A stretch of 64,000 nucleotides of DNA from Pseudomonadota bacterium. Lineage in GTDB: Bacteria > Pseudomonadota > Gammaproteobacteria > Burkholderiales > Burkholderiaceae_C. Below, piece after piece: positions 28,258 to 40,895 of the stretch. The stretch's first letter is position 1. The number at the start of each line of letters is the position of its first letter. The notes under the pieces were generated by a model, which saw nothing but the letters and a program-made list of their open reading frames with translations, searched no databases and was not told where the DNA came from. The stretch lies in NCBI GenBank assembly GCA_018241325.1, contig JAFEEB010000015.1, positions 387 to 64,386 of the forward strand. The letters are read 5' to 3'. The position numbers were made by a program, and so were the translations under genes.

Positions 28258-28955
28258 GGCGAAGTCCTGACATCGGCAGCACCCAAGTGGCGCAGCAGGT
28301 CTGAACGGCGATCTGCCAGTGCGCCAATTCGGTCCACCGTGATGTCCGCCGCTGGAAGATCCCGCTGAACCTGGGTGTCCGTCGCGTAATGCCCTTGCAG
28401 CGGCTGAACCGTCGTCACGCGATCGCGCCATTGGCGCTTGATCGCGTCCAGAATGCGGAGCTTGTCGTCGACCATGACGTAATGATCCGCGCTGCAGTCG
28501 CGCTGTATGTAGGAGAGCTGCTTCTCTTTGTGAACACAGATGCGCACGCGTCCAGCCACCGCGGCCCACAAGCCGGCTCGACGCAGCTTGCGCGGCTGCA
28601 TCACGCCATCGCCGTCGGAGACGAGCCAGGTCGTCCCCACGCGGCCCAATTCGTGCAACGCATCGATCGCGCCGGGATAGAGGCGATCGGCGAATGGGTA
28701 GTTCAGCAAAAAATCGCCCGCGCGCAGCCAGCGCGGATCGCGCTCCGTCGATTCCCAGCAGCGCTGCACGGCGCCGAGGAAGTCGGCGTAGTCGAGTTCG
28801 TCGCGCAGCGCCTCGAATGCGCTCCAGTATCGATCGGCGCTGCCCGGTCCGATCTCGCGATCCAGCCAGTTGCGCAGGTCCTGCTCGAAGCCATCGTTGT
28901 CCAGCAACGTGTTGTCCACGTCGAACAAGAACGCGATGCGTGTGTACCGGCTCAT
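28254..28955 (-). CDS. HAD-superfamily phosphatase of unknown specificity
   Basis: A 233-aa haloacid-dehalogenase-like hydrolase. Motif I is [14 protein letters not shown] (nucleophile and acid/base Asp), motif [12 protein letters not shown] (Ser), the conserved Lys is in [10 protein letters not shown], and motif IV is [10 protein letters not shown]. An inserted helical cap lies between motifs I and II. It overlaps zwf upstream and tal downstream by 4 bp each, so its product is made together with pentose phosphate enzymes. A sugar-phosphate phosphatase or a repair enzyme clearing a toxic by-product would fit, but the sequence does not reveal the substrate. Confidence 0.85.
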   Translation of the reverse strand: MSRYTRIAFLFDVDNTLLDNDGFEQDLRNWLDREIGPGSADRYWSAFEALRDELDYADFLGAVQRCWESTERDPRWLRAGDFLLNYPFADRLYPGAIDALHELGRVGTTWLVSDGDGVMQPRKLRRAGLWAAVAGRVRICVHKEKQLSYIQRDCSADHYVMVDDKLRILDAIKRQWRDRVTTVQPLQGHYATDTQVQRDLPAADITVDRIGALADRRSDLLRHLGAADVRTSP

Positions 28956-30328
28956 GTCGATTTGTCCAGCGAGGGGTTGTGCCAGCTTCCCTGCCCCTCG
29001 ATCAGTTCATCGCTGGCGGGCGGCCCCCACGTGCCCGGCGTATAGACCTCCACCGGCGCCGCGGCATCGAGCACGGGATCGACAATTTGCCAAGCCGCCT
29101 CGACGCAATCGTCGCGCGTGAAAAGCGTCGCATCGCCACGCAGCGCATCGCCCAGCAGGCGCTCATAGGGCAGCATGTCCTCGCGTGTATCGGGTTCGGC
29201 AACCAACTCCACGCCTTGTCCGACCATGCCTTCGCCCGGCGCCTTGATTCGCGCGCCTTGCCCGATCGCGACGTCCGGGCTGAGCCGAAAGCGCACGAAA
29301 TTGGCGGCGTGTGGCGGGTCTTTCGGAAAAAGGGCCTGCGGCGGCGCTTTCAGGTCGACGTGAACTTCGGTGCAGGTCAGTGGCAGGCACTTTCCGGCGC
29401 GAATGTAGAACGGCACGCCAGCCCAACGCCACGTGTCGATGGCCAGCCGCACGGCCACGAAAGTCTCCACATTGGAATCCGGGGCCACGCCCTTTTCGTC
29501 GTGATAGCCGAGAAACTGCCCGCGCACCACATCGGCGGGCGACAGCGGTCGAATGGCCTGAAAGAGCCGAAGCTTTTCACTGCGCAACGCCTCCGCGTCC
29601 TGGCTGATGGGCGGGTCCATTGCCAGCAGGGTGAGGACCTGCAGCATGTGGTTCTGCACCACGTCGCGAAGGGTCCCCACCTCGTCGTAGAACGCGCCGC
29701 GTCCCTGCACGCCGAACGACTCGGCCATCGTGATCTGAACGCTGGCGACATGATCGCGGCTCCAGATCGGCTCCAGAAAGGCGTTGGCGAACCGGTAGTA
29801 GAGCAGGTTCTGCACCGGCTCCTTGCCGAGGTAGTGATCGATGCGAAAGACCGATGATTCGTCGAACGACTGGTGCAGTGCGGCATTGAGCGCGCGCGCC
29901 GACTGCAAATCGCGCCCGAACGGCTTTTCGACCACGACGCGAGCGCCCTGCGTGCAACCGGCGGCTTTGAGCCCTTCGATCACGGTTTCGAAGCGGCTGG
30001 GCGGTATCGCCAGGTAGTGCAGCGGGCGCGCGGCGCCATTCAATGCCGTGACGAGCCGCTTGAACGTTTGGGCGTCGGCGTAGTCGCCGCGCACATAGTG
30101 CAGCCGCTGGGCCAAATGCTGAAACGCCTTCGCGTCGAGCTTGCCATGTTTTTGAATGGCCGCCTTGGCATGTTCTCGAAAGTGGGCATCGCTCCAGTTT
30201 GACCGCGCGATCCCAATCACGGGAATGTCCAGACGCCCGTCTCCAGCCAGCGCCTGCAACGCCGGAAAGATCTTCTTTTGCGCCAAGTCTCCGCTGGCAC
30301 CAAAGAAAACAAACGCATCAGAATCCAT
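28952..30328 (-). CDS. zwf: Glucose-6-phosphate 1-dehydrogenase
   Basis: A 458-aa enzyme that opens the oxidative pentose phosphate pathway. [19 protein letters not shown] is the dinucleotide-binding start, [11 protein letters not shown] the Lys-containing strand, and [20 protein letters not shown] the active-site signature. [15 protein letters not shown] and [13 protein letters not shown] follow in order. I chose the ATG at 30328 because GAGG lies six bases before it; an ATG at 30346 would add six residues. It is the first gene of the six-gene minus-strand run and is divergent from ndvB with roughly 160 bp between the starts, so both promoters must lie there. Confidence 0.93.
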   Translation of the reverse strand: MDSDAFVFFGASGDLAQKKIFPALQALAGDGRLDIPVIGIARSNWSDAHFREHAKAAIQKHGKLDAKAFQHLAQRLHYVRGDYADAQTFKRLVTALNGAARPLHYLAIPPSRFETVIEGLKAAGCTQGARVVVEKPFGRDLQSARALNAALHQSFDESSVFRIDHYLGKEPVQNLLYYRFANAFLEPIWSRDHVASVQITMAESFGVQGRGAFYDEVGTLRDVVQNHMLQVLTLLAMDPPISQDAEALRSEKLRLFQAIRPLSPADVVRGQFLGYHDEKGVAPDSNVETFVAVRLAIDTWRWAGVPFYIRAGKCLPLTCTEVHVDLKAPPQALFPKDPPHAANFVRFRLSPDVAIGQGARIKAPGEGMVGQGVELVAEPDTREDMLPYERLLGDALRGDATLFTRDDCVEAAWQIVDPVLDAAAPVEVYTPGTWGPPASDELIEGQGSWHNPSLDKST

Positions 30329-30485
30329 CAGCTGCCTCGGCTTCATTGTGCTCACCGCGCGACGTGGTGCGCATCTCGCTCTCGGCACGCGGACCGTGTG
30401 CGCCCCGATCCTACGCCCGAACACACGACGGCGTTCGCGCTCTTGTCCGACAAGCACACTTTCAAAAAGTTTCCAGAATCGCAGG

Positions 30486-33400
30486 ATGGTCATCAAACGC
30501 GCGATTGAATCGATGCGAGGTTCTTCGGTCCGCTGGTGGGCGGCGTTGCATCGGCACACGCCGGGTCGGCGAGTGCCCCCGGTTTCGAAAATCAGCGTGC
30601 TGATGAGCGACGACGAACTGCTGCAACATGCCGTCGAACTGGGGCGCAAGCTCTCAGCCCAGCGCCACGCGGAGTTCGCGCCGTCGCTGCAGGATGACCT
30701 GGCCAGCAGCGAAGCGACGCTGCGCCGTACATACCGGCTCGCCAGTGAGGCGAATGCCCAGAATCGCGCCTTGGAACCAGCCGCCGTCTGGTTGTTGGAC
30801 AACTTCTACCTTCTTGAAGGACACCTTCGAGAGGCGCACGCCGGCATCGACGAATGGCGCCATCAGCGCTGGCCCGGGAGCATCGGTCCCGACAACGACT
30901 TTGCTCCGCGGCTGCTGACCCTGCTGCGTGAACTGGTCCTGCGTTGCGACGGGCGAGTCACGAAGCCATTGCTGCACAAATTCATCAGCGCATGCCAGCA
31001 AGGGGGATGGCTGAGCTTGGCAGAACTCTGGGCCGTTCCACTGATGCTGCGTTTGGCGGCTTTCGAGCACTTGCGACCGGTCGCCAGTGGTGTCGAGGTC
31101 CGGTTGCGCGACACCGCACAGGCCGCGGCGCTGGCTGAACGCCTTCGCGCCCTTGCTCAAGCGGGACCGACCGAACTGTTGAGGGCCCTGGCGCTCTCGC
31201 AAGACCAGGTCGAAATGGACTCATCGGCCTGGATCGCCGAGTTCAATCGACGCATCCAGCCCGACGGCAGCGGCTTGCGGCTGGTGCAGGTATGGCTGGA
31301 ACAGCAATTGCGCGGGCGACAACAATCGATCGAGACGGCGCTGCTGCGGCAAAGCCGCGCCCAGGCGCTGGCCCAAGTCAGCGCCAGCCAATGCATTGCC
31401 AGCCTGAGGCGAATCGAACGGACCCATTGGCTTGAATTTGTCGACGCGCAAAGCGAGGTTGAGGCAATCCTTCGACGGGATCCGGCCGCAGTCTATGCAC
31501 AGATGGATGCCACCACGCGCAATCAATATCGCGATGCGGTGGCGTTCTTGTCCGCGCATTCGGACACGGACGAGTGCGCTGTCGCCCAGCATGTCGTCGC
31601 CCTCGCGGCCGCTGATGCGCAATCGCGCGATCGACAGGACCACGACCGTACCCATCATGTCGGATATTGGCTGATCGGTGCCGGGCGCCCGCGCACCGAG
31701 CGCGACCTGCGCGTGCGCCTTTCGGCCCGCGAGCACATCTGGCGCGCCGTGCAGCGCTTTCCTTCGTGGTTCTACTTTGTTCCAATTGTCGCGATCACGC
31801 TCGCCGGTGTTCTGCTTGCGTTGCCTCAGGACGCGAGCCTGCGGCCCGCATACGCCGTGCTGCTGGCAGTGCTGGTCGCCATTGCGGTCAGCCATCTGGG
31901 CGTGGCGCTTGTCAACTGGGCGGCCACGCGCGACATCGCTCCTCGCGCATTGGCCCGGCTTGACTTTTCGGCGGGCATCCCCGCGCGATGGCGCACCTTG
32001 GTCGTCGTCCCATGCATGCTCGGCAACGCGGCCGAAGTCGACGAACTGCTGCGCGCGCTCGAAGTGCGGTCCATGGGCAATCGCGATGACGAACTGCTTT
32101 TCGGGCTGCTGACGGATTTTGTCGATGCGCCACAGCAGTCGATGCCGGACGACGGGCTCTTGCTGGCGCGGGCCGTGGCCGGCGTCCAGGCCCTCAACGC
32201 GCGCCGCACGGCAGGCCACGCTGCGCGGTTTTTCCTGTTTGGCCGCGATCGCGTGCACAACGACCAGGACGGCTTCTGGATGGGTTGGGAGCGCAAACGC
32301 GGCAAGCTGATCGCGTTGTGCCGTTTTCTGCGCGGGCATCCGCCGGACGATTTCCATCTGCATGTCGGCGACGAAGCGGCTCTGCGCTCGATCGCCTTCG
32401 TCATCACGCTGGACGCCGACACCGAGCTGCCCCCCGATTGCGCCCGACGGTTGGTGGCGACCATGGCGCACCCGCTCAATCGTCCTGTGCGCGATGCACG
32501 CCAACACCGCATCGTGGCCGGATACGGCGTGCTGCAACCACGCGTGTCGGTGGGCGCCTCACCGCATGGAGCAAGCCGACTTGCGCGTCTCTTCAGCGAA
32601 GAAATCGTGCTGGATCCCTATACCGGTATCGTTTCCAACAGCGAACAGGACTTGTACGGAGAGTCCTCCTACATCGGCAAGGGCATCTTTGACGTGGATG
32701 CCTTCATGTGGGCCACGGGCGCCCGATTTCCGGAACAGCGGGTGCTCAGCCACGATCTGCTCGAAGGCGGCTTTGCACGCACCGGATTCGCCAGCGACAT
32801 CGAGCTGTACGAACGCTATCCCGACAGCTATCGAACCGACATGAGCCGCCGGCACCGTTGGACGCGCGGTGACTGGCAGATTGCCGCGTGGCTGCTGCCG
32901 TGGGTGCCCGGACCCCGTGGGCAACGCGTGCGCAATACCCTCGCTTTGCACTATCGATTGAAAGTGCTCGACAACTTGCGGCGTTCGCTGGTACCGATGG
33001 CTTTGCTGTTGATCTTGCTCCAGGGCTGGCTGATCGACACCCACCCCGCGGCCTGGATGCTGTTGGTCAGCCTGGTCGTGTTCGCCCCTGTCGTGCTGAT
33101 GATCGGCCAGCGGTTTCTGGCTCGCAACCCGCGCACCCCCTGGCGCCTGCATTGGCGCCAAAGCGCCGGCGTCGCGCGCCGAATGCTGGCGCAGGCCGCG
33201 CTGCCTCTGGTGATGCTCCCCTTCGAAGCCGTTCATTGGCTCGATGCGATCGCCCGCAGCATCTGGCGCTTGACGGCAAGCAGGAAAAATCGTCTGCAAT
33301 GGACGCCCGCCAGCGCAGTCGCACACGGCCGGTCCGCACGTTTGCTTGATTTCTACCGGGACATGGCCGTCGCCCCGTTGCTCGCCCTTGGCACGGCTGC

Positions 33401-36400
33401 GCTGTTGTGGATTCTGGATTGCCGCGCCACGACGATCTGGCTGGCAAGCCCCGTGTTGGTGGTCTGGACGGCTGCTCCGCTGATTGCGTGGTGGCTGAGC
33501 CAAGCTGCTCCCGTCGTCATGCACGCACCGCTGGGTGTCCGGGACCGCGACTGGCTTGGTACCGTGGCGTGTCGCACGTGGTCCTACTTTGACGCATGGG
33601 TGGGCGAGGACACGCACGCCCTGCCGCCCGACAACGTGCAGGAGTATCCGCGCGCCGCAGTGGCGTGGCGCACATCGCCGACCAACATCGGCATGTACCT
33701 GAGCAGCATCCAGAGCGCGCGGGACTTCGGCTATGTCACGTGCGCCCAGGCCCATACTCGCGTGGCGGCGACGCTCGACACCCTGGAGCGGCTGGATCGT
33801 TTTCGCGGCCACTTCCTCAACTGGTACGACGTTCGTGACCTCCATCCATTGCCGCCGGCCTATGTTTCCACCGTGGACAGCGGCAATTTCCTGGCCAGCG
33901 TGCTGGTGCTGGCGCGCGGCCTGGAAGAGGTCTCGCGTGATCGATTGTTTCCGGGCGGGATCTGGCGCGGACTGCGCGACACCTGGCACGTGTTCCGTGA
34001 GCAGGTGCCCGACGCATCGAGAGGGCGGCCGCTCGTCGAACGGGACATGCTCACCACCTCGTCCCTGCTGGCCGATCAACAAGTCGCGGGTGCGGCGGTG
34101 GCCGTTCAGGTTCGAAGGCTGGACACGTTGACTCGGCAAGTGCACGCGCTGGATGCGACCCTGGCCGATCGTGCCGATCGACCCGATTACGAATGGCTGC
34201 AGCGACTGTGTGGCCTTTGCGACGCGTGGCTGCATCACGCACGAACCCGAATGCCCTGGCTGAACATGACGTGCGGCGGGTCGATGGACAGCGACGTCGC
34301 TGCGCTGCTCGATGCGCTCGATGCCAACCCGACGTGCGGCGATGCGTTGCCGTTGATGCAGCGCGCCGCCGCGTCGCTGCGCGCGCTGCAAACTGCTGGC
34401 GACGGTGCGTTCGCGGACGCGCTCGAAGCCGGCGCCTCGGCCCTGCTGCGCGAGCGCGAAACGGCACAGTCACTGGCTGACCGCTGCCGCGCGCTGTGCG
34501 ACGCGGACTATGGATTTCTGCTCGATCCCGAGCAAAAGCTGCTGGCCATCGGCTACGACGTCACCGCCGCGAAGCGCGACGAGGGCACTTACGACCTGCT
34601 GGCCTCGGAAGCACGCCTGGCCAGCTTCGTCGCCATCGCGCAAGGCAAGCTCCCGCTGGAGCACTGGCTTGCCTTGGGACGGCGCCTGACGGCTGCAGGT
34701 GATGGAGCGGCCCTGGTTTCATGGAGCGGCACGCTGTTCGAGTACCTGATGCCGCTGCTGTTCACGCCGGCGTTCGACAACACCTTGCTCTCCCGCACCT
34801 GCCGCAACGTCGTCACCGAGCAAATCCGCTACGGCGTTCGCCAAGGCATCCCGTGGGGCATTTCAGAATCCGCCTACAACGCCACGGACGCGCATTTTGC
34901 CTATCAATATCGCGCGTTCGGCGTGCCGGGCCTGGGACTGAAGCGCGGCTTGGCCAAGGACAAGGTGGTGGCCCCCTACGCCAGCATGCTGGCACTCATG
35001 TTGCGCCCGCACGCCGCATGCCGCAACCTGCGCGCGTTGGCCGGATTGGGCGCCCTCGGGCGCTTCGGCTTTTATGAGGCGCTGGATTTCACGCCCGCAC
35101 GGGTGCCGGAGAACGAGCGTTTTGCCCTGGTTCGCTGCTTCATGGCACACCATCAGGGCATGTCACTGCTGGCGCTCTCCGCGGTCTTGAACGACGCGCC
35201 GATGCAACGCCGGTTTCGCCGCGAGCCGATGTTTCGTGCCCACGAGATTCTTCTGCAAGAAAGAGTTCCCGCCACTGTCCATATCGACGCCGGCGTTCTG
35301 CACGCCGAGGAACTGCATGCGGCGGCACATCAGCACGTGCCGGTTCGGCGCGTGATTGATCGACTCGACACGCCGGTGCCCGAGTTGCAGTTGCTGTCCA
35401 ACGGCCGCTGGCACGTCTTCATCTCGCAGGCCGGCGCCGGCGTGAGCCAGTGGCGCGATCTGGTTGTCAACCGCTGGGACCAGGATGGCACGCGCGATTC
35501 CAGCGGCATTTTTTGCTATGTGCAGGACCTGGACTCGGGCCTGATGTGGTCGAACACGGCGCAGCCCACCGGCGTGACGGCGGATCGATACAGCGCGACC
35601 TTTGGCCAAGGCAATGCGGAATTTCTCCGCATCGATGGCGACATCGAGACGCGCACGCGTGTCGCCGTCTCTCCGGAAGACGATGTCGAGCTGCGGCGCG
35701 TGACGGTGATCAACCACTCGCGCGCGCACCGTCGCATCGCACTGACCAGCTATGTCGAACCGGCCTTGGCCCAGCGCTTTGAAGCACTGGCGCATCCGGC
35801 GTTCGACAAATTGTTCATGGAGATCCGGTTCGACCCGGTGGCGCAGGCGTTGCTGGCCACGCGCCGACCCAGAACCGCCGCGGAACAGCCACCCACGCTC
35901 TTCCACTTGATGAGCGGACGCGACCTGTCGCGAGGTGCCGTCAGCTACGAGACCCGTCGCGACGTCTTCGTCGGCCGTGGCGGCGACCTGGCGCATCCCG
36001 CAGCGCTGCGGACGGGGCGCCCGCTGGCCGGCGGCACCGATGCCGCCCAGGACGCCAGCCTTGCGGCCAGTCTTGACGCCATGGTCGGCATGCGACGCGA
36101 ATTGCGGCTGTCGCCAGGCGAGGAGCAAACGGTGGACTTGGTCACCGGCGTGGCGCCCGCGCACGCGGGGGCACTCGCGCTGGCTGCCCGCTACGCGGAC
36201 CGCCACCTGTCCGGCCGGGTGCTGGACTTGGCCTGGACGCACGCGCAGGTGCTCGGGTTTCAGTTGGACGTTCAGGCGAGCGAGCGCCAGCTGTTTGCCC
36301 AATTGGCCAGCGCCGCGTTGTTCATCCGGGCCGACACGCGGGTGGGGGCGGCTGCGGCAGACGGCGCCGCCGTGGGGCAGTCGGTTTTGTGGCGGCACGG

Positions 36401-39269
36401 CATTTCGGGCGACTTGCCCATTGTCGTGGCGCGCCTGAGCGCCGAATCCGAATTGCCTCTGGCGCATCAGGCGATCCAGATGCACCGCTACTGGCGCTGG
36501 CATGGCGTGGCCGCCGACTTGCTGTTTTGGCTGGACGGGGGTGCTGGTTACCGGCAGGACTTGCGCGACCGCGTGATGGCGCTGGTGACGTCGGCTGGCG
36601 ACATGCAGATCGACCGGCACGGTGGCGTGTTCGTGCGTCAAGGCACACAACTCGAGGCCGATGACCGCGCGGCACTGCTGGCCAACGCCTGTCTCGTGCT
36701 GGACGGGCGCCACGGTGACCTCGCGCATCAGTTGCGCGCCAGGACCGCGCTCGCGCTCGTGGGCAGCCGCAAGGCCCTTGCGCTGACACCCACGCGCGAG
36801 TCCTCCTCTCACCACCTGTCCCGCCCAGACGGGCTGCAAGCATTCAACGGCACCGGTGGCTGGAGCGCAGACGGCGGCGAATATCACATCTGGCTGGAGC
36901 CTGGCGTCAGCACGCCGATGCCGTGGGCGAACGTGTTGGCCAACCCGAACCTGGGCTCGGTGGTCACCGAAAGCGGGAGTGCCACCACGTGGAGCGGCAA
37001 CGCGCACGAGTTCCGGCTGACCCCCTGGGTCAACGACCCGGTGACCGACGCCAGTGAAGAAGCGTTCTACGTGCGTGACGAGTCCAGCGGCCAGTTCTGG
37101 TCGCCGACGCCGCTGCCTGCGCGCGGTGCCTCGACCTATCTGTGCTCGCACGGGTTTGGCTACAGCCGTTTTGAGACCATCCAGGCCGACATTGCCAGCA
37201 CCCTGACCACGTTCGTGGCGCGCGACGAAGGGGTGAAATACAGCGTGCTGAGGCTGAAGAACCTTTCTGGCCGTTCGCGCCGCCTGGCGGTGTTCGGGTA
37301 TGTCGCGTGGGTGCTGGGCGAGCACCGCCAACGCACCGCACCGCACATCGTCACGCACATGGGCGAACGCGTGATTTGGGCATGCAACCCGTTCAACGAT
37401 GCATCCTCGGGGGTCGTCGGGTGGTTTGGTCTTGAAGCCACCGGAGTGGCGGTGCAGCAAGATGGCGTCAGCGCCACCGGCAGCCGCGCCGAATTCATCG
37501 GGCGCAACCGGAGCCTGCGCCGCCCGCGCGCGCTGGAGCTGACGCAGCTGGGCGCCGCGTTCGGCGCAGCCGCCGACCCTTGCGGGGCCTGGCAGGTACC
37601 GCTCGAGCTGGCCGCCAATGCCGAATGCGAGCTGGTGTTTCTGCTCGGCGCCGCACGCGACGGTGAACACGCCCAGGCCTTGGTGCACGGGCGTGCGGCG
37701 GCAGCGGCGGAGCTGGCACGCGTTCGCACCTTCTGGCAAGAGCAACTCACCCGCATCACGGTGCAAACGCCCGATGCGTCGATGAACCGCGTCATGAATG
37801 GCTGGCTGCCCTATCAGGTGATCAGCAGTCGCCTGTGGGGCCGCAGTGGGTACTACCAGTCCGGCGGTGCCTACGGCTTTCGCGACCAATTGCAGGACAC
37901 GGTTTCCCTGCTGTCGCTCGACCCGGCGCTGGCACGCGAGCAGATCCTGCGCTGCGCAGCGCATCAGTTCGAGGCGGGCGACGTGTTGCACTGGTGGCAT
38001 CCGCCGCTGGGACGCGGCGTGCGCACACGATCATCCGATGATCTGCTGTGGCTGCCCTGGGCCGTGTGCGAGTATGTGGAGGCGACCGGAGATGTGGCGC
38101 TGCTCGACGTCGAGTCGCCGTTTGTTCAGGGTCGCGCGCTGGAGCCCGGCGAGGCGTCCCATTACGACGTGTTCGAAACCACCCGCACCACCGCGAGCCT
38201 TCATGAGCATTGCGTGCGGGCGCTCGACTGCTCGCTGCGTTTGGGTGCGCACGGTTTGCCGCTGATGGGCGGTGGCGACTGGAACGACGGCATGGATGGC
38301 GTCGGCGAACAGGGACGCGGCGAAAGCGTCTGGCTTGCATTTTTTCTGGCTCATGTGCTGCGCCGCTATGCTGCCCTGGCTGCACGACGCGGCGAGCGCG
38401 AACAGGCGGAGCGCTTCTCGGCCCATGCGCGCTGCTTGGCGCAGGCCATCGATGCCCAGGCCTGGGACGGCCACTGGTACCTGCGTGCCTATGACGACAA
38501 TGGCACCGCACTGGGCGCCGCGTCCGGTGACGAATGCCAGATCGATTTGTTGCCGCAAAGCTGGGCGGTGCTCTCGGACGTGGTGGACCGCGAACGCCAG
38601 CGACAAGCCGTGACCGCGGCGATGGATCGGCTGGTCCACGAAGATGATGGCGTCGTTCAATTGTTCGACCCGCCCTTTGACAAGGGCCCTCTGCAGCCCG
38701 GCTACATCAAGGAGTATCTGCCAGGTACGCGCGAGAACGGCGGTCAATATACGCATGCGGCCGTGTGGTTGGGCATGGCGCTGGCTCGCTTGGGTCGGCA
38801 CGACGACGCGTGGCGCCTGTTCGACCTCATCAATCCGGCCAGCTCCGCCCAGACCTCGGCCCAGGTGCAGAAATATCGGACCGAGCCCTACGTGGTGGCC
38901 GCCGACGTCTACTGGAACCCGGCGCATCGCGGGCGCGGCGGCTGGACTTGGTACACCGGATCGGCCGGATGGCTGTATCGCTTTGGCCTGCAGTGCATCC
39001 TGGGCCTGCAGCAGCGCGGCGATCGCTTGCGTATCCAGCCGTGCATGCCGTCGCACTGGCTCAGCTGGGAGGCCACGTGGCGCCTGGGCCAGTCGCGGTA
39101 TGAGTTTTCATGCACCGCGGTCCAGTCCGGGTCGCCGGCAGGGGCCCCGGCGCCCGAGCCCGTGTCGGTGACGCTCGACGGCCTTGCAGTGACGGGCAAC
39201 GAGATTGCGTTTGTCGATGATGGTCAAGTCCATCGCGTCGAAATCAGGGTCCGCGGCGCCCAAACCTGA
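30486..39269 (+). CDS. ndvB: Cyclic beta-1,2-glucan synthase (NdvB/Cgs)
   Basis: A giant membrane protein of about 2927 aa that polymerises glucose from UDP-glucose into beta-1,2-glucan, sets its length and cyclises it. Order: N-terminal cytoplasmic domain (1-420), membrane segments (about 428-475), GT84 domain with DADTE (Asp643, Asp645) and RRHRW (Trp792), more membrane segments (about 832-880 and 959-1005), glycoamylase-like domain (about 1060-1580), two GH94 beta-sandwiches (from about 1630 and 2120) and the GH94 barrel with GGGDWNDGM (Asp2601). The start is uncertain: ATGs at 30486, 30513 and 30603 are in frame; 30486 keeps the stretch before the [13 protein letters not shown] helix. Total length agrees with known Cgs proteins (about 2800-2900). 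Confidence 0.92.
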   Translation: MVIKRAIESMRGSSVRWWAALHRHTPGRRVPPVSKISVLMSDDELLQHAVELGRKLSAQRHAEFAPSLQDDLASSEATLRRTYRLASEANAQNRALEPAAVWLLDNFYLLEGHLREAHAGIDEWRHQRWPGSIGPDNDFAPRLLTLLRELVLRCDGRVTKPLLHKFISACQQGGWLSLAELWAVPLMLRLAAFEHLRPVASGVEVRLRDTAQAAALAERLRALAQAGPTELLRALALSQDQVEMDSSAWIAEFNRRIQPDGSGLRLVQVWLEQQLRGRQQSIETALLRQSRAQALAQVSASQCIASLRRIERTHWLEFVDAQSEVEAILRRDPAAVYAQMDATTRNQYRDAVAFLSAHSDTDECAVAQHVVALAAADAQSRDRQDHDRTHHVGYWLIGAGRPRTERDLRVRLSAREHIWRAVQRFPSWFYFVPIVAITLAGVLLALPQDASLRPAYAVLLAVLVAIAVSHLGVALVNWAATRDIAPRALARLDFSAGIPARWRTLVVVPCMLGNAAEVDELLRALEVRSMGNRDDELLFGLLTDFVDAPQQSMPDDGLLLARAVAGVQALNARRTAGHAARFFLFGRDRVHNDQDGFWMGWERKRGKLIALCRFLRGHPPDDFHLHVGDEAALRSIAFVITLDADTELPPDCARRLVATMAHPLNRPVRDARQHRIVAGYGVLQPRVSVGASPHGASRLARLFSEEIVLDPYTGIVSNSEQDLYGESSYIGKGIFDVDAFMWATGARFPEQRVLSHDLLEGGFARTGFASDIELYERYPDSYRTDMSRRHRWTRGDWQIAAWLLPWVPGPRGQRVRNTLALHYRLKVLDNLRRSLVPMALLLILLQGWLIDTHPAAWMLLVSLVVFAPVVLMIGQRFLARNPRTPWRLHWRQSAGVARRMLAQAALPLVMLPFEAVHWLDAIARSIWRLTASRKNRLQWTPASAVAHGRSARLLDFYRDMAVAPLLALGTAALLWILDCRATTIWLASPVLVVWTAAPLIAWWLSQAAPVVMHAPLGVRDRDWLGTVACRTWSYFDAWVGEDTHALPPDNVQEYPRAAVAWRTSPTNIGMYLSSIQSARDFGYVTCAQAHTRVAATLDTLERLDRFRGHFLNWYDVRDLHPLPPAYVSTVDSGNFLASVLVLARGLEEVSRDRLFPGGIWRGLRDTWHVFREQVPDASRGRPLVERDMLTTSSLLADQQVAGAAVAVQVRRLDTLTRQVHALDATLADRADRPDYEWLQRLCGLCDAWLHHARTRMPWLNMTCGGSMDSDVAALLDALDANPTCGDALPLMQRAAASLRALQTAGDGAFADALEAGASALLRERETAQSLADRCRALCDADYGFLLDPEQKLLAIGYDVTAAKRDEGTYDLLASEARLASFVAIAQGKLPLEHWLALGRRLTAAGDGAALVSWSGTLFEYLMPLLFTPAFDNTLLSRTCRNVVTEQIRYGVRQGIPWGISESAYNATDAHFAYQYRAFGVPGLGLKRGLAKDKVVAPYASMLALMLRPHAACRNLRALAGLGALGRFGFYEALDFTPARVPENERFALVRCFMAHHQGMSLLALSAVLNDAPMQRRFRREPMFRAHEILLQERVPATVHIDAGVLHAEELHAAAHQHVPVRRVIDRLDTPVPELQLLSNGRWHVFISQAGAGVSQWRDLVVNRWDQDGTRDSSGIFCYVQDLDSGLMWSNTAQPTGVTADRYSATFGQGNAEFLRIDGDIETRTRVAVSPEDDVELRRVTVINHSRAHRRIALTSYVEPALAQRFEALAHPAFDKLFMEIRFDPVAQALLATRRPRTAAEQPPTLFHLMSGRDLSRGAVSYETRRDVFVGRGGDLAHPAALRTGRPLAGGTDAAQDASLAASLDAMVGMRRELRLSPGEEQTVDLVTGVAPAHAGALALAARYADRHLSGRVLDLAWTHAQVLGFQLDVQASERQLFAQLASAALFIRADTRVGAAAADGAAVGQSVLWRHGISGDLPIVVARLSAESELPLAHQAIQMHRYWRWHGVAADLLFWLDGGAGYRQDLRDRVMALVTSAGDMQIDRHGGVFVRQGTQLEADDRAALLANACLVLDGRHGDLAHQLRARTALALVGSRKALALTPTRESSSHHLSRPDGLQAFNGTGGWSADGGEYHIWLEPGVSTPMPWANVLANPNLGSVVTESGSATTWSGNAHEFRLTPWVNDPVTDASEEAFYVRDESSGQFWSPTPLPARGASTYLCSHGFGYSRFETIQADIASTLTTFVARDEGVKYSVLRLKNLSGRSRRLAVFGYVAWVLGEHRQRTAPHIVTHMGERVIWACNPFNDASSGVVGWFGLEATGVAVQQDGVSATGSRAEFIGRNRSLRRPRALELTQLGAAFGAAADPCGAWQVPLELAANAECELVFLLGAARDGEHAQALVHGRAAAAAELARVRTFWQEQLTRITVQTPDASMNRVMNGWLPYQVISSRLWGRSGYYQSGGAYGFRDQLQDTVSLLSLDPALAREQILRCAAHQFEAGDVLHWWHPPLGRGVRTRSSDDLLWLPWAVCEYVEATGDVALLDVESPFVQGRALEPGEASHYDVFETTRTTASLHEHCVRALDCSLRLGAHGLPLMGGGDWNDGMDGVGEQGRGESVWLAFFLAHVLRRYAALAARRGEREQAERFSAHARCLAQAIDAQAWDGHWYLRAYDDNGTALGAASGDECQIDLLPQSWAVLSDVVDRERQRQAVTAAMDRLVHEDDGVVQLFDPPFDKGPLQPGYIKEYLPGTRENGGQYTHAAVWLGMALARLGRHDDAWRLFDLINPASSAQTSAQVQKYRTEPYVVAADVYWNPAHRGRGGWTWYTGSAGWLYRFGLQCILGLQQRGDRLRIQPCMPSHWLSWEATWRLGQSRYEFSCTAVQSGSPAGAPAPEPVSVTLDGLAVTGNEIAFVDDGQVHRVEIRVRGAQT

Positions 39270-39278
39270 AGCGCGCCA

Positions 39279-40376
39279 TCATGGCGCCGTGGCTCCTGCG
39301 GGCCGCAGCGCCACGTTGTTGAGCTTGTCCAGCCGCTCGGGCCACGTGCCCGTCTGCGCGCCCTGGCGCAGGATGCGCGCCCAGGCCATCCAGGCGTCCC
39401 ACTGCACGCGCTTGTCCCAGGCGTTGCCCCAGGCGCTGTAGCACTGCAGGGCGCCGGCGGCGGCGGCTTCGGCCTCTTTGTTCCGGCCCGCGATCAGGTA
39501 GAGCTGGGCCAGCACCATCTGCGGCTCGCCCACCCAGGGGTTCAGGCGCGCGGCGTGCTCCAGCGCGGCCACGGCGCCGTCCATCTGCACCAGCGGCTGG
39601 GCCTGCGAGATGACCGACCAGTAGAGCGATGACGCCGCCGCCTCGTCGCCCGCGGCCAGCGTGCGCGTGCAGTGCGCGAACACCGGCGGCATGGGCAGCA
39701 GGCCTTTCAGCTTGGGGTGCTGCAGCGCGGCGCCCAGTTGGCTGATGTGCGCATAGATGCGGCTGGGCGGGCGCATGGGGCCGGGCCACAGCGCGGCCAT
39801 CCAGTGCGCGGCCTGGGGCACCTGCGGTACGTCCGGAAAGCCGCTGTAGATGTCGTCCTGCCAAGCAAACCATTGCTCGCAGGTGTCGGCCATGCTGACG
39901 ATGAGAAAGGCGGCCACCACGTCGGCCGGCAGGCGGTGCTCGCCGACCTGCACGCCGCCGTCGGGCTCGATGCGGCCGGCCAGCACCTGGCGCACGAACT
40001 GCGCGCGTGAGGCGGTGCAAAACAGATAGACCAATTCTTCGGCGCGCTCGCCCACGGCCTCGCGCAGGCGGGCGCGCTCGCGTGCCGGGTCGAACTTGAC
40101 CAGATCAACAAAGGCGTTGCCGTACACGCTGTGCAACAGGCCCAGCAGGCGCACGTCGCGCGGCTGGCGCCACAGCGCCAGCGAGCGCGCCACGCCCACC
40201 AGGTGGTGGCGAAAGGTGCCGGCCTTGTGCCAGTCCTGTCCCACGCCGCGCGCCAGCACGATGGGCAGCACGGGGGCCAGGTCGGCGTCGTGCGCCAGCC
40301 ATTCGTCGTCCAGCAGCGCGAGGGCGCGCTCGTGCAGGTCGGGGTCGAGCGGGGCGAACTGGGTGGTGGAGGTCAT
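39279..40376 (-). CDS. DUF6817 domain protein with helical repeats
   Basis: A 365-aa soluble protein of unknown function. The N-terminal half has a DUF6817-like HD-type pattern: [21 protein letters not shown], then [14 protein letters not shown], then [15 protein letters not shown], with several histidines that could bind metal. The C-terminal part (about residues 235-340) looks like TPR helices, including [22 protein letters not shown]. No signal peptide or membrane segment. It is convergent with ndvB, with nine bases between the stops, and the junction contains the palindrome GCGCCATCATGGCGC. The start is the ATG at 40376, with no strong ribosome-binding site. Confidence 0.7.
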   Translation of the reverse strand: MTSTTQFAPLDPDLHERALALLDDEWLAHDADLAPVLPIVLARGVGQDWHKAGTFRHHLVGVARSLALWRQPRDVRLLGLLHSVYGNAFVDLVKFDPARERARLREAVGERAEELVYLFCTASRAQFVRQVLAGRIEPDGGVQVGEHRLPADVVAAFLIVSMADTCEQWFAWQDDIYSGFPDVPQVPQAAHWMAALWPGPMRPPSRIYAHISQLGAALQHPKLKGLLPMPPVFAHCTRTLAAGDEAAASSLYWSVISQAQPLVQMDGAVAALEHAARLNPWVGEPQMVLAQLYLIAGRNKEAEAAAAGALQCYSAWGNAWDKRVQWDAWMAWARILRQGAQTGTWPERLDKLNNVALRPAGATAP

Positions 40377-40514
40377 GTCGGCCGGTGGAGTAAAGGGTTT
40401 GCGCGCAGTATCGGCCAAAACGGGCCGGCACTTGCCTTCCGCCGCCGCCGCGCGCGCGGACCGCCGATAATCCAAGGCTTCGCACGCAACGCAACACGGC
40501 AAGGAAACTGGGAT

Positions 40515-40787
40515 ATGGCACGCATGGTCCACTGCATCAAGCTCGGCACCGAGGCCGAGGGCCTGGACTTGCCGCCCTACCCGGGCGAGCTGGGCCAGCG
40601 CCTGTGGGCCAACGTGAGCAAGCAGGCTTGGGCCGACTGGCTGCGCCAGCAGACCATGCTGGTCAATGAAAACCGCCTGAACCTGGCCGACGCCAAGGCG
40701 CGCGCCTACCTGCGCCAGCAGATGGAGGCGCACTTCTTCGGCGACGGCGCCGAGCAGGCAGCGGGCTACGTGGCACCCAAGGCGTGA
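40515..40787 (+). CDS. yggX: Fe(2+)-trafficking protein YggX
   Basis: A 90-aa protein of the YggX family, linked to iron-sulfur cluster protection against oxidative damage. It begins [20 protein letters not shown], with the conserved Cys7, continues [30 protein letters not shown] and ends with a short tail. Size and sequence match the family over the full length. AAGGAAACTGGGAT precedes the ATG at 40515. It is transcribed away from the DUF6817 gene and lies 108 bp before mnmC. Confidence 0.96.
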   Translation: MARMVHCIKLGTEAEGLDLPPYPGELGQRLWANVSKQAWADWLRQQTMLVNENRLNLADAKARAYLRQQMEAHFFGDGAEQAAGYVAPKA

Positions 40788-40865
40788 GCGCCGCTGGCGC
40801 GCGCCTGTGCGGCCGGCGAATTCATTTTCAAGCCGAATCCGCCTGCAGCGCGTGCCTGATGTGCG

Positions 40866-40893
40866 CAAGCAGCTCCTGATTTCATAGCTCATC
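40866..40893 (-). repeat. Comamonadaceae-type short repeat, copy 3
   Basis: GCAAGCAGCTCCTGATTTCATAGCTC, an inverted and diverged copy of the window-wide repeat (core GAGCTGCTTGCGC on the minus strand), directly before the mnmC start. Confidence 0.5.
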
Positions 40894-40895
40894 GG

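Noticed and set aside
30156-30485. An N-terminal extension of NdvB by 110 residues
   Set aside because: It overlaps the start of zwf and has no NdvB-like sequence; the divergent promoter region must lie here.
35163-38000. A 945-codon open frame on the minus strand inside ndvB
   Set aside because: Antisense shadow of the GH94 part of ndvB, with repetitive Arg/Gly/Ala composition and no motif.
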